Positions 1 through 7,578 of a DNA stretch of 64,000 bases are shown here, in pieces. The stretch is from Leucobacter weissii (lineage in GTDB: Bacteria; Actinomycetota; Actinomycetes; Actinomycetales; Microbacteriaceae). The first letter of the stretch is position 1, and every line of letters begins with the position of its first letter. Below the pieces are notes generated by a model. That model saw nothing but the letters and a program-made list of their open reading frames with translations. It was not told the DNA's origin and ran no database searches. The stretch spans positions 62,001 to 126,000 of the forward strand of contig NZ_JAGDYM010000011.1 in NCBI RefSeq assembly GCF_017565745.1, read 5' to 3'. The translations under genes were made by a program, and so were the position numbers.

Positions 1-561
1 CGCACCACCGGCATCACCTTCGTCTTCGTCACCCATGACCAGGAGGAAGCGCTCAGCATGGGCGACCGGATCGCCGTGTTCAATCAGGGCAGGCCCGAGC
101 AGATCGGCACCCCGGAGGAGATCTACGAACGACCGATCAGCCGTTTCGTCGCCGGGTTCATCGGGGAGAGCAACTTCCTCACGACGGGGGCGACCAGTCG
201 CCGGGGAGCCGGGGGAGAGACCGTTCTCGAGGTACGACTGCCCGGAGGAGAGCCGACGGTGCTGCCGACCGTCGTGCCGACGCCCGACGGCACGGTCACG
301 CTCACGATCCGGCCCGAGCGCATCCGCGTGGACGACGGGCCGGGTCGCCTCGCCACCGGCGCCGTCACCGGTCTGGTCTACATGGGCACCGACCTGCGCT
401 GCACGGTGACGCTGAGCGACGGCACCGAGCTCGGCGTGCGCGTGCCGCCGCCGTTCCACGAAGGATTGCAGCCCGGCGCGGAGGTCGGCCTCCATGCCGA
501 GGCCGCCGCACTGCGTCCCCTGGTGCCCGAGCCCGTCGATCTCAGCGGGGCCGGACGATGA
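1..561 (+). CDS. potA: Polyamine-type ABC transporter ATP-binding protein, 3' part (PotA-like)
   Basis: C-terminal 186 codons of an ABC importer ATPase whose start lies before the window. The visible part opens just upstream of the switch (H-loop) motif THDQEEAL, followed by the usual [25 protein letters not shown] stretch (given here as a family hallmark) and then a TOBE-type substrate/regulatory domain to the C-terminus. Walker A, signature and Walker B lie outside the window. The stop overlaps the potB start by 4 nt (ATGA), so the genes are translationally coupled. Assignment to the spermidine/putrescine class rests on the neighbouring potB, potC and potD; other CUT1-like substrates cannot be excluded. 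Confidence 0.93.
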   Translation, partial: RTTGITFVFVTHDQEEALSMGDRIAVFNQGRPEQIGTPEEIYERPISRFVAGFIGESNFLTTGATSRRGAGGETVLEVRLPGGEPTVLPTVVPTPDGTVTLTIRPERIRVDDGPGRLATGAVTGLVYMGTDLRCTVTLSDGTELGVRVPPPFHEGLQPGAEVGLHAEAAALRPLVPEPVDLSGAGR

Positions 562-1517
562 CCGCCCCGGTCGACCCGACCGCCACTCGGCCCGTCGGCG
601 CGGTGTCCGCCGCGGCCAAGCGGGAACGCCGGCGCCCCGGGCAGTTCGGCTGGCCGGCGAGCCTGCCGGCACTGCTGATCGGGCTCCTGTTCACCGTCGG
701 GCCGCTGGTCATCATCATCCTGTTCTCCTTCATGTCACGGCCGCCGCAGGGCGGCGGCGTGGTCTACGAGTTCACGCTCGAGCCCTACATCGGCTTCCTG
801 TTCCAGACCGACTTCCTCGGGAACACCACCTTCGACCCCCGCTACCTCAAGGTGTTCGGGGATTCCCTCCTCCAGGCGCTCATCACCACCGTGGTCTGCC
901 TCCTGCTCTCCTTCCCGCTGGCGCTGTGGATGGCCACGCGATCCCCGAAGCTGCAGAGCTTCCTCGTGCTCCTGGTCACGATCCCGTTCTGGACCAATCT
1001 GCTCGTGCGCACCTACGCCTGGATGCTGATCCTCAACGACAACGGCATCGTGAACCAGGCCTCGCAGGCGCTCGGCTTCGGCAGGCTGGAGCTGCTCTAC
1101 ACGCCGTTCGCCTCGCAGCTCGGACTCATCTACACCTTTCTGCCCTTCATGGTGCTGCCCATCTACGCCTCCCTCGCGGGATTCGACTTCCGGCTCGCGG
1201 AGGCCGCCTACGATCTGGGGGCGCGCAAACGCGCCGTGATCCGCCGGATCATCCTTCCGCTCGCCACGCCGGGCATCATCTCCGGGATACTGCTCGTCTT
1301 CATGCCGGCCTTCGGATCCTACGTGCAGCCCGTCCTCCTCGGCGGCGGGAAGGTGCTGCTCATCGGCAACCTGATCGCCTCCCAGTTCGGCGATGCCCGC
1401 AACTGGCCGTTCGGCGCCGCGCTCTCGGTCATCATCCTGGTCATGCTGATGATCGCGCTCATCGCGATCGCGTTCTACTCCCGCAGGTCGGGCCGGAAGG
1501 TGGAGATCTCGCTATGA
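558..1517 (+). CDS. potB: Polyamine ABC transporter permease PotB-like
   Basis: 319-residue inner-membrane permease with about six transmembrane segments (first near residues 35-58, last near 290-312). The cytoplasmic EAA loop that docks on the ATPase is visible at about 212-238 ([17 protein letters not shown]...PLATPGI). A hydrophilic N-terminal tail of about 30 residues precedes the first helix. The start overlaps the end of potA and the stop overlaps the start of potC, both by 4 nt, so the genes form one coupled operon. Length and layout match PotB of the PotABCD spermidine/putrescine importers. The exact substrate is inferred from the family only. Confidence 0.93.
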   Translation: MTAPVDPTATRPVGAVSAAAKRERRRPGQFGWPASLPALLIGLLFTVGPLVIIILFSFMSRPPQGGGVVYEFTLEPYIGFLFQTDFLGNTTFDPRYLKVFGDSLLQALITTVVCLLLSFPLALWMATRSPKLQSFLVLLVTIPFWTNLLVRTYAWMLILNDNGIVNQASQALGFGRLELLYTPFASQLGLIYTFLPFMVLPIYASLAGFDFRLAEAAYDLGARKRAVIRRIILPLATPGIISGILLVFMPAFGSYVQPVLLGGGKVLLIGNLIASQFGDARNWPFGAALSVIILVMLMIALIAIAFYSRRSGRKVEISL

Positions 1518-2347
1518 ACGGGCAGCCCAGCACCCGCGCCCGCCGGACGCCGCGCGCGCTCCGTCTGCGGGACTTCCCCGGGGTCGGGATCATCGCCGTC
1601 ATCGCGGTGGTGTTCCTCTACATCCCGATCCTCATCACCACGCTCTACGCCTTCAACGACGGCGACTCCGCCCTGGTGTGGAAGGGATTCAGCCTGCGCT
1701 GGTTCGGCGAGGTGGCGCAGAACGCGAACCTCATGAACTCGGTGTGGGTCTCGCTGCAGATCGCCGTCGTGGCGACCGCCGTCGCCACCCTGTTCTCGAT
1801 CCTGTTCGCGCTCTCGGTCGAGCGGCTCCGGGCCAGGGGCAGCGCGATCGCGATGGCGGTGCTCTCCGCGCCGCTCGTGATCCCCGAGATCGTGCTCGCG
1901 GTGGCGACCCTGGGGTTCATCAGGATCATCGGACTGGCGCCCGGCATGCTCGCGCTGATGCTCGCGCACACCTCGTTCTGCATCCCCTTCGCGCTCATGC
2001 CGATCCGGGCACGGCTCAAGGGACTCGGCACCAGCTACTTCGAGGCCGCGACCGATCTCGGCGCGAGCAGCTGGCAGGTGTTCCGGCGGATCACCCTGCC
2101 CCTGCTCGTCCCGGGCATCATCTCGGGCGCGATCCTCGCGTTCGTCATCTCCCTCGACGACTTCATCATCTCGAACTTCCTCTCGGCCTCCGGCGCGACC
2201 CCGCTGCCGGTGTTCCTCTTCAGCCTCATCCGACGGGGGGCGAGCCCCGCGGTCAACGTCGTCGCGACGCTGCTGCTCGTCCTCGCCATCGTCGTGACGA
2301 CCATCACGTTCCTGCAATCACAACGAAGGAGTAAGCAGCATGCGTAA
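1514..2347 (+). CDS. potC: Polyamine ABC transporter permease PotC-like
   Basis: 277-residue second permease of the importer. It has about six membrane segments and an EAA loop (EAATDLGASSWQVFRRI, roughly residues 177-193). The region after it, with a conserved SLDDFIISNF segment, is typical of PotC. The ATG at 1514 overlaps the potB stop (ATGA). The 3' end overlaps the start of the binding-protein gene by 8 nt, an unusually long overlap that also places the potD ribosome-binding site (AAGGAG) inside potC. Confidence 0.93.
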   Translation: MNGQPSTRARRTPRALRLRDFPGVGIIAVIAVVFLYIPILITTLYAFNDGDSALVWKGFSLRWFGEVAQNANLMNSVWVSLQIAVVATAVATLFSILFALSVERLRARGSAIAMAVLSAPLVIPEIVLAVATLGFIRIIGLAPGMLALMLAHTSFCIPFALMPIRARLKGLGTSYFEAATDLGASSWQVFRRITLPLLVPGIISGAILAFVISLDDFIISNFLSASGATPLPVFLFSLIRRGASPAVNVVATLLLVLAIVVTTITFLQSQRRSKQHA

Positions 2348-3446
2348 CACCAAACGAACCACCGGAGCGATGGCCGCCATCGCCGTAGGCGCGCTCGCGC
2401 TGACCGCCTGCGGAGGCGGGGTGTCGGACGCTGAGCCGGCACCGGATGGCGGCGCGTCGACCGACTACGTCGAGGCCACGAGCGGTCAGGTCAACCTCTA
2501 CACCTGGAGCGACTACTTCCCGGAGGATCTGGTGAAGAAGTTCACCGAGGACACCGGGATCACCCTCAACGTCGACTACTTCGACAGCAACGAGAGCCTC
2601 GAGGCGAAGCTCCGCGCCTCGGACGGCGCCGGCTACGACGTCGTCGTGCCCTCGGACTACATGGTGCAGATCCTCAAGAACGACGGTCTGCTGCTCGAGT
2701 TCGACGCCACGAGTCTGCCGAACGGCGGAAACATCAAGCCGGAGTTCCTCGACGTCTACTTCGACGAGGGCCGCAAGTACAGCACGCCCTACCTCTACGG
2801 CACGACCTCCTTCGCCTACGACACCGCGGTGATCGACGAGGATCTCACCTCGTGGAACGACTACTTCAACCCGCCCGCGTCCGCCGGCGGCGTCGGTACG
2901 ATGAACGATCAGGTCGAGGTCGTCAACAGTGCGCTGCGGGCGACCGGCGGTGATTTCTGCACGACCGACGGCGCGCAGCTGCAGGCCGCGCAGGATCTGC
3001 TGGTCGACTTCAAGCCCAGCGTCGGCACGATCAACAGCGACGGCATCTTCGAGCGGTTGGCGAACGGCGAGCAGGCGATGGCGATGATCTGGAACGGCGC
3101 GGCGCATCGCGCGATGCTCGAGCGCGACACGATCACCTTCGTCTATCCAGAGGAGGGCATCGCGCTCTGGCAGGACAACTTCACGATCCCCTCGGGCGCC
3201 GAGAACGTGGACCAGGCCAAGACGTTCCTGAACTGGATGCTCGATCCGGAGAACATGGCGGTCGCCGTCAACTACCAGGCCTACGCCTCCGGCGTGGCCG
3301 GCACCGACGAGCTGATGAGCGAGGAGCTCGCGTCCAGCGAGGCGATCGTCATCCCCGAGGGCTACGACCTCGCCCTTCCCGTGGCGCCGTGCACGAACGA
3401 CGAGCTCACGAACTACACGAAGATCTTCGAGACCTTCAAGGGCTGA
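2340..3446 (+). CDS. potD: Polyamine-binding lipoprotein PotD-like
   Basis: 368-residue extracellular solute-binding protein. The N-terminus is a lipoprotein signal with lipobox LTAC (Cys at residue 24) followed by a flexible Gly/Ser/Asp-rich linker. The mature part has the PotD hallmark NLYTWSDYFPEDLVKKF near residue 50 and a C-terminal NWMLDPENMA segment characteristic of spermidine/putrescine-binding proteins. An AAGGAG ribosome-binding site lies inside the end of potC. It would capture the polyamine outside the membrane and deliver it to PotBC. The gene ends 6 nt before the convergent mutY, with no obvious terminator between them. Confidence 0.93.
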   Translation: MRNTKRTTGAMAAIAVGALALTACGGGVSDAEPAPDGGASTDYVEATSGQVNLYTWSDYFPEDLVKKFTEDTGITLNVDYFDSNESLEAKLRASDGAGYDVVVPSDYMVQILKNDGLLLEFDATSLPNGGNIKPEFLDVYFDEGRKYSTPYLYGTTSFAYDTAVIDEDLTSWNDYFNPPASAGGVGTMNDQVEVVNSALRATGGDFCTTDGAQLQAAQDLLVDFKPSVGTINSDGIFERLANGEQAMAMIWNGAAHRAMLERDTITFVYPEEGIALWQDNFTIPSGAENVDQAKTFLNWMLDPENMAVAVNYQAYASGVAGTDELMSEELASSEAIVIPEGYDLALPVAPCTNDELTNYTKIFETFKG

Positions 3447-3452
3447 CCCGCC

Positions 3453-4373
3453 TCACGGCAGACGGGCGCGCCCCTCGAACTCGACGAGGAGCCCGTCCGC
3501 GAGCAGCGAGTCGTAGACCCGGCGCGGTTGCGCCGGGTCTACGGCCTTCGCGCGGCTCCCGGCGGGTCCCTGAGCGGCGCGCAGCGCCTCGGACCTGGGT
3601 ACGGGGGCGGCGGCCGATCTGAGGAGCGCCATGATCCGGCCCCTCGCCTGCCGGTCGCTCCCCTCGAAACGCGCCTGCGTCGGCCGCTTCGCGGGTGCGT
3701 TGTCGGGGTAGCCGGCCCCCCGCCACTCGCACCATTCCGAGACGGGGCACTCCTCGCAGCGCGGCGCACGCGCGGTGCAGACGACGGCTCCGAGCTCCAT
3801 CGCCGCCGCGTTGAACACCCGTGCCTCGACCGGGTCGTCGGGGAGCAGCGCCGCCATGTCGTCGAGGTCGCCCGCCCGTGGCGGCCCCGCGGCGGCGCGG
3901 CCGCGCACGAGTCTGGCGATCACCCTCCGCGTGTTGGTGTCGACGACGGGGTGGCGCTCGCCGTAGGCGAAGGCGGCGACGGCTCGCGCGGTGTACGGTC
4001 CCACGCCCGTCAACCCGAGCAGCGTCTCGACGTCGCGCGGAACGACGTCGCCGTGCTCGTTCGCGATCTCGGTGGCCGCGCCGTGCAGCCAGAGCGCCCG
4101 GCGCGGGTACCCGAGGCGCCCCCAGGCCCGCACGGCCTCTCCGGGCTCTTCGGCCGCGAGTCGCGAGGGCAGCGGCCACCGCCGCATCCACTCCAGGAAC
4201 CGGGGGAGCACCCGCTCGACCTGCGTCTGCTGCAGCATGAACTCGGAGACCAGCACCGCCCAGGCGCCGACGCCTCCGGGCGCCTCGCTCCGCCAGGGCA
4301 GCTCCCGCGCCTCCTGCGCGAACCAGGAGCCCAGCGCCCGTGCGAGCCCGCGCCGATCCCCGTGCCTGTTCAT
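3453..4373 (-). CDS. mutY: A/G-specific adenine glycosylase MutY
   Basis: 306-residue base-excision repair enzyme that removes adenine mispaired with 8-oxoguanine. The catalytic Glu44 lies in SEFMLQQTQV. The helix-hairpin-helix GLTGVGPYTARA (120-131) precedes the catalytic Asp145 in HPVVDTNTRRV. A 4Fe-4S cluster is marked by Cys199, 206, 209 and 215 (C-x6-C-x2-C-x5-C). At about 306 residues, the C-terminal NUDIX-like domain that recognises 8-oxoG in longer MutY proteins is shortened, which is common in actinobacteria. It is convergent with potD. Confidence 0.95.
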   Translation of the reverse strand: MNRHGDRRGLARALGSWFAQEARELPWRSEAPGGVGAWAVLVSEFMLQQTQVERVLPRFLEWMRRWPLPSRLAAEEPGEAVRAWGRLGYPRRALWLHGAATEIANEHGDVVPRDVETLLGLTGVGPYTARAVAAFAYGERHPVVDTNTRRVIARLVRGRAAAGPPRAGDLDDMAALLPDDPVEARVFNAAAMELGAVVCTARAPRCEECPVSEWCEWRGAGYPDNAPAKRPTQARFEGSDRQARGRIMALLRSAAAPVPRSEALRAAQGPAGSRAKAVDPAQPRRVYDSLLADGLLVEFEGRARLP

Positions 4374-4508
4374 CCCGTCCAGTCTAGGAGCGGGAGCCGC
4401 GAATCCCGCTCACGGATCCTGCGCCCCGCGCGGTCGCCCGACGGCGAAGCACCGCCTCGCGGGGCCGACCGCGCCCGGCGCCGCCGCGCCCGGCGTCTCG
4501 CGGCGACG

Positions 4509-4557
4509 TGGTCCCTTCTCGCCTTTTCCCGCGTCGCGAACGGGCGAGAAGGGACCA
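4509..4557. promoter_or_regulatory. 15-bp inverted repeat upstream of truB
   Basis: Arms 4509-4523 and 4543-4557 are perfectly complementary (TGGTCCCTTCTCGCC / GGCGAGAAGGGACCA) around a 19-nt centre that contains a smaller CGCG-rich fold. The repeat ends 11 nt before a -10-like TAGGAT and so covers the -35 region of truB. mutY runs away to the left, so no gene needs a terminator here. A protein-binding site or structured promoter element is possible; the function is unknown. Confidence 0.55.
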
Positions 4558-4568
4558 GACGAGCCGCG

Positions 4569-4574
4569 TAGGAT
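4569..4574 (+). promoter_or_regulatory. -10 box for truB, predicted leaderless
   Basis: TAGGAT lies 7 nt before the chosen ATG of truB. This is the spacing expected if transcription begins at or within a nucleotide or two of the start codon. No good -35 hexamer is visible. Confidence 0.45.
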
Positions 4575-4581
4575 GGTGGGG

Positions 4582-5565
4582 ATGGGAGAGCGCACGCCGA
4601 ACGGCATCCTGCTGGTGGACAAGGCCGAGGGATGGACGAGTCACGACGTCGTCGCCAAGGCGCGACGCGCGGTCGGCACCCGCAAGGTGGGGCACGCCGG
4701 CACGCTCGACCCGATGGCGACGGGGCTGCTGGTGCTCGGCGTGGGCCCCTCGACCCGTCTGCTCACGCACCTCGTCGGTCTCGACAAGAGCTATACCGCG
4801 ACGATCCGCCTCGGCGCGGCCACCGTGACCGACGATCGCGAGGGGGAGACCGTCGCGCGGGCCCCTGGGGAGCGGATCGAGCGCCTGCTCGCCGATCCCG
4901 CGGCACTGACACGGGCCGCGGACCTGCTGACCGGGCCGATCGAGCAGGTGCCGAGCGCGGTGAGCGCGATCAAGGTCGATGGTCGGCGGGCGTACGATCG
5001 GGTGCGCGCCGGCGAGCAGGTGGAATTGAAGAGCCGGCGGGTGACGATCCACCGTTTCGCGCTCGGCGAGCCCCGCGCGGTGCGGAGCGGGTCGGGTGCT
5101 CCGGGCGCGACGGCCATCGACGTCGATGCCGAGGTGAGCTGCTCGTCCGGCACCTACGTGCGCGCGCTCGCCCGGGATCTGGGACGGGCGCTCGACGTCG
5201 GCGGCCACCTGACGGCTCTGCGCCGCACCGGCGTCGGTCCCTTCGCGGTGGACGGCGCCCTCGGCACGGATGCTCTCGCATCCGGCGGATCTCCTCAGCT
5301 GATGCCGCCCGCCGACGCCGCGCGAGCCCTGTTCCCCGTGCTCCGCCTCGGTGCCGCCCAGGCGGAGGATCTCGGGCATGGCAAGCGGCTGGAGGTCGAC
5401 CCTCTGCTCGTGCCGGATGCCGGGCTCGCCGCCGCGATCGGGCCGGATGGTCGGCTGATCGGCCTCGCGTCGATAGCGGGCGGACGGGTGCGCGTCGTGA
5501 CGAACTTCCCCGCCGAACCGCCCGCCCACCGGTCCGGGCCCGCCGCGCGGGAGACCGCGCCGTGA
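4582..5565 (+). CDS. truB: tRNA pseudouridine(55) synthase TruB
   Basis: 327-residue enzyme that converts U55 of the T-loop of tRNAs to pseudouridine. The catalytic Asp43 is in GHAGTLDPMATG, and the preceding NGILLVDKAEGWTSHD block is the family signature. The CSSGTYVRALARDLG motif near residue 190 is typical. An in-frame ATG at 4573 would add three residues. The ATG at 4582 was chosen because it sits 7 nt after TAGGAT, and AGGA at 4570-4573 gives acceptable Shine-Dalgarno spacing. It overlaps the next gene by 4 nt (GTGA). Confidence 0.96.
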   Translation: MGERTPNGILLVDKAEGWTSHDVVAKARRAVGTRKVGHAGTLDPMATGLLVLGVGPSTRLLTHLVGLDKSYTATIRLGAATVTDDREGETVARAPGERIERLLADPAALTRAADLLTGPIEQVPSAVSAIKVDGRRAYDRVRAGEQVELKSRRVTIHRFALGEPRAVRSGSGAPGATAIDVDAEVSCSSGTYVRALARDLGRALDVGGHLTALRRTGVGPFAVDGALGTDALASGGSPQLMPPADAARALFPVLRLGAAQAEDLGHGKRLEVDPLLVPDAGLAAAIGPDGRLIGLASIAGGRVRVVTNFPAEPPAHRSGPAARETAP

Positions 5566-5924
5566 TTCTCTGGTTCAGCGCGGTGCACATCGCGATCGCC
5601 CTCCTCGCCGCAATCGTGTGCGGATGGGCGTTCGCGCGGAGGTCCGGCCCGAACGACTACACGCTCGGCGCGACGCTCCTCGTCGGACTGCTCCTCGTGG
5701 CGCAGGTCGTCATATCGATCGCGGCGCCGTTCGCCGGCAACTCGGCGCAGGGCGACCCGCTGGAGTATTGGATGTACCTCATCACGGCCCTCGTGCTGCC
5801 CTTCGCCGCGGGCTTCTGGGCGCTGCTCGACCGCAGGCGCAGCGCGAACCTCGTGCTGGTGGTGGTGAACCTCTCGGTGGCGGTCATGGTGTACCGCATG
5901 CTCGTGATCTGGGGCGTAAGCTAG
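5562..5924 (+). CDS. Small membrane protein, four predicted helices
   Basis: 120-residue hydrophobic protein that I do not recognise by family. It starts with GTG overlapping the truB stop (GTGA), so it is probably translationally coupled to truB. Four transmembrane helices are apparent, with short charged loops (ARRSGPND near 27, LLDRRRSAN near 90). No catalytic motif is visible. A second small membrane protein follows 5 nt later. Position between truB and ribF suggests a conserved actinobacterial gene pair, but no function can be assigned. Confidence 0.8.
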   Translation: MILWFSAVHIAIALLAAIVCGWAFARRSGPNDYTLGATLLVGLLLVAQVVISIAAPFAGNSAQGDPLEYWMYLITALVLPFAAGFWALLDRRRSANLVLVVVNLSVAVMVYRMLVIWGVS

Positions 5925-5929
5925 AGGCC

Positions 5930-6382
5930 GTGCCAGCAACCGAGACCTCCCAGGAGCGATCGCGCACCGGAACCCTCGGCCGGGTGCTCATCACGGTGTA
6001 TCTGATCCTCGCGCTCGCGGCCACGATGCGGGCGATCTACCAGATCGTGGCGAAGTTCGACGAAGCGCCGCTGGCCTACAGCCTGTCCCTCCTCTCGGGC
6101 GTCGTCTACATCGTCGCCACCGTCGCCCTCGTGAGACGGCGCGGGGTCTGGCGGACGGTCGCGTGGGTCGCGCTCGTCTTCGAGCTGACGGGGGTGCTCG
6201 TCGTCGGGACGCTCAGCTTCGCCGCCCCCGAGCTCTTCGCGCACGACTCGGTGTGGTCGCACTTCGGCTCGGGGTACCTGTTCGTGCCGCTCGTGCTCCC
6301 CGTGCTCGGCATGATCTGGCTGCGCGGCCGACCCGGGCCCGCAGACGAGTCCGATCCGATCGCGCCGGAGGAGCGGAGGTGA
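5930..6382 (+). CDS. Small membrane protein, four predicted helices
   Basis: 150-residue protein with a 14-residue polar N-terminus and four hydrophobic segments; the tail is short, acidic and cytoplasmic-like. No recognised motif. The GTG start is placed 7 nt after a TAAGCT -10-like box (5917-5922) that overlaps the stop of the previous gene, so the gene may also have its own leaderless transcript. The stop overlaps the ribF ATG by 1 nt (TGATG). The arrangement suggests co-expression with ribF, but no biochemical role can be proposed. Confidence 0.8.
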   Translation: MPATETSQERSRTGTLGRVLITVYLILALAATMRAIYQIVAKFDEAPLAYSLSLLSGVVYIVATVALVRRRGVWRTVAWVALVFELTGVLVVGTLSFAAPELFAHDSVWSHFGSGYLFVPLVLPVLGMIWLRGRPGPADESDPIAPEERR

Positions 6383-7326
6383 TGCGCACCTACGAGTCGC
6401 TGCACACGATCCCCGACGACGCCTTCCCCCGCGGCACCGCGATCGCGATCGGCAAGTTCGACGGCGTGCACCTGGGTCATCGGGCGCTGCTCGCCCGGAT
6501 GGCCGAGATCGCCGAGGAGCGCTCGCTCGACACCCTCGTCTTCACGTTCACGAACAATCCGCTCAGCTTTCTCCGTCCCGAGATCTGCCCGGAGCCGATC
6601 CTCAGCAGTCGTCAAAGGCTCGAGGTGCTCGAGCGCCTCGGTGAGACGGCCTGCGTGATGGTGCCGTTCGACGCCCGTCTCGCCGCGGTCCCGGCCGAGG
6701 AGTTCGTCGAGCGGGTGCTCGTGGAGACGCTCCGGGTCGGGCACATCTGCGTGGGAGAGGACTTCCGCTTCGGGAACGGGGGAGCGGGCGATGCGGCGAT
6801 GCTGGCGCGTCTGGGCGAACGGTTCGGGTTCACCGTCGAGGTGATCGAGGACGTCGAGGATCGCGAACTCGGGCGGATCTCGTCCACTCGCATCCGCGAG
6901 GCGATTCTGCAGGGCGACGTGGGTACGGCGCGGCGCATGCTCGGCCGGCCGGCGACCGTGCGCGGCACGGTCGTGCAGGGCGACCGGCGCGGCCGCGAGC
7001 TGGGCTTCCCCACGGCGAACCTGGGCGGCGAGCTCGAGGGCCTGGTGCCTCGTGAGGGCGTGTACGCGGGCTGGGCCCTGGTGGGCGGCGAGCGGCATCC
7101 CGCCGCCATCTCGGTCGGAGTGAATCTGACGTTCGAACCGGGGGGAGACGCGCGCGTCGAGGCGTTCCTGCTCGATTACTCGGGCGACCTGTACGGCCGG
7201 CGGATCGAGGTGCAGTTCGCCGAGCGTCTGCGCGGAATGGAGGCGTTCCCGGACGCTGGAGCGCTGATCGAGCGCATGCACGAGGATGTGAGCCGAACCC
7301 GCGGGATCCTCGCCGAGGGGCGCTGA
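6382..7326 (+). CDS. ribF: Bifunctional riboflavin kinase / FAD synthetase RibF
   Basis: 314-residue enzyme that makes FMN from riboflavin and FAD from FMN. The N-terminal adenylyltransferase half has the nucleotidyltransferase motif GKFDGVHLGHR (24-34) and the ISSTRIRE segment near residue 170. The C-terminal riboflavin kinase half begins near 190 with GRELGFPTANL (about 205-215), the ATP/flavin-binding motif. GGAGGT at 6375-6380 lies inside the previous gene just before the ATG. Length is normal for the family (about 310-320). Confidence 0.96.
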   Translation: MRTYESLHTIPDDAFPRGTAIAIGKFDGVHLGHRALLARMAEIAEERSLDTLVFTFTNNPLSFLRPEICPEPILSSRQRLEVLERLGETACVMVPFDARLAAVPAEEFVERVLVETLRVGHICVGEDFRFGNGGAGDAAMLARLGERFGFTVEVIEDVEDRELGRISSTRIREAILQGDVGTARRMLGRPATVRGTVVQGDRRGRELGFPTANLGGELEGLVPREGVYAGWALVGGERHPAAISVGVNLTFEPGGDARVEAFLLDYSGDLYGRRIEVQFAERLRGMEAFPDAGALIERMHEDVSRTRGILAEGR

Positions 7327-7332
7327 GACTCT

Positions 7333-7376
7333 TCCGACGGCCCGGACGTCGCTCCGGCGGCATTCGGGCCGTCGGA
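7333..7376 (+). terminator. Hairpin after ribF
   Basis: 12-bp perfect arms (TCCGACGGCCCG at 7333-7344 and its complement at 7365-7376) with a 20-nt centre begin 7 nt after the ribF stop. No U-run follows. It is plausible as an actinobacterial-type terminator for ribF; this is inference from position and stem strength. Confidence 0.5.
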
Positions 7377-7445
7377 GCGCAGGAGTTCGCATCGCCGCTT
7401 CGATGAGGGCGGCCCTGGCGATCCCGGCGCGGGAAGACTCCGCGC

Positions 7446-7538
7446 GGGGGAGAGACGCGGCCCCCGCCCGGGGGGGCATACAAAGCAGGCCCCCCCCGGT
7501 GCGGGGGAAAGGGGGGTGCGCCGCCCACCCGGGGGGGG
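7446..7538. other. Block of long G and C homopolymer runs (potential G-quadruplex)
   Basis: Plus-strand G-runs lie at 7446-7450 (5), 7470-7476 (7), 7503-7507 (5), 7511-7516 (6) and 7531-7538 (8), with an 8-base C-run at 7490-7497. They lie between the ends of two convergent genes. No other place in the window has runs of this length. The runs satisfy the simple pattern for an intramolecular G-quadruplex and are also a place where read errors are likely. Confidence 0.7.
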
Positions 7539-7578
7539 TCGCATTCCACTGCTGCCCCGGCCGGTTGCGCGTCTCAGA

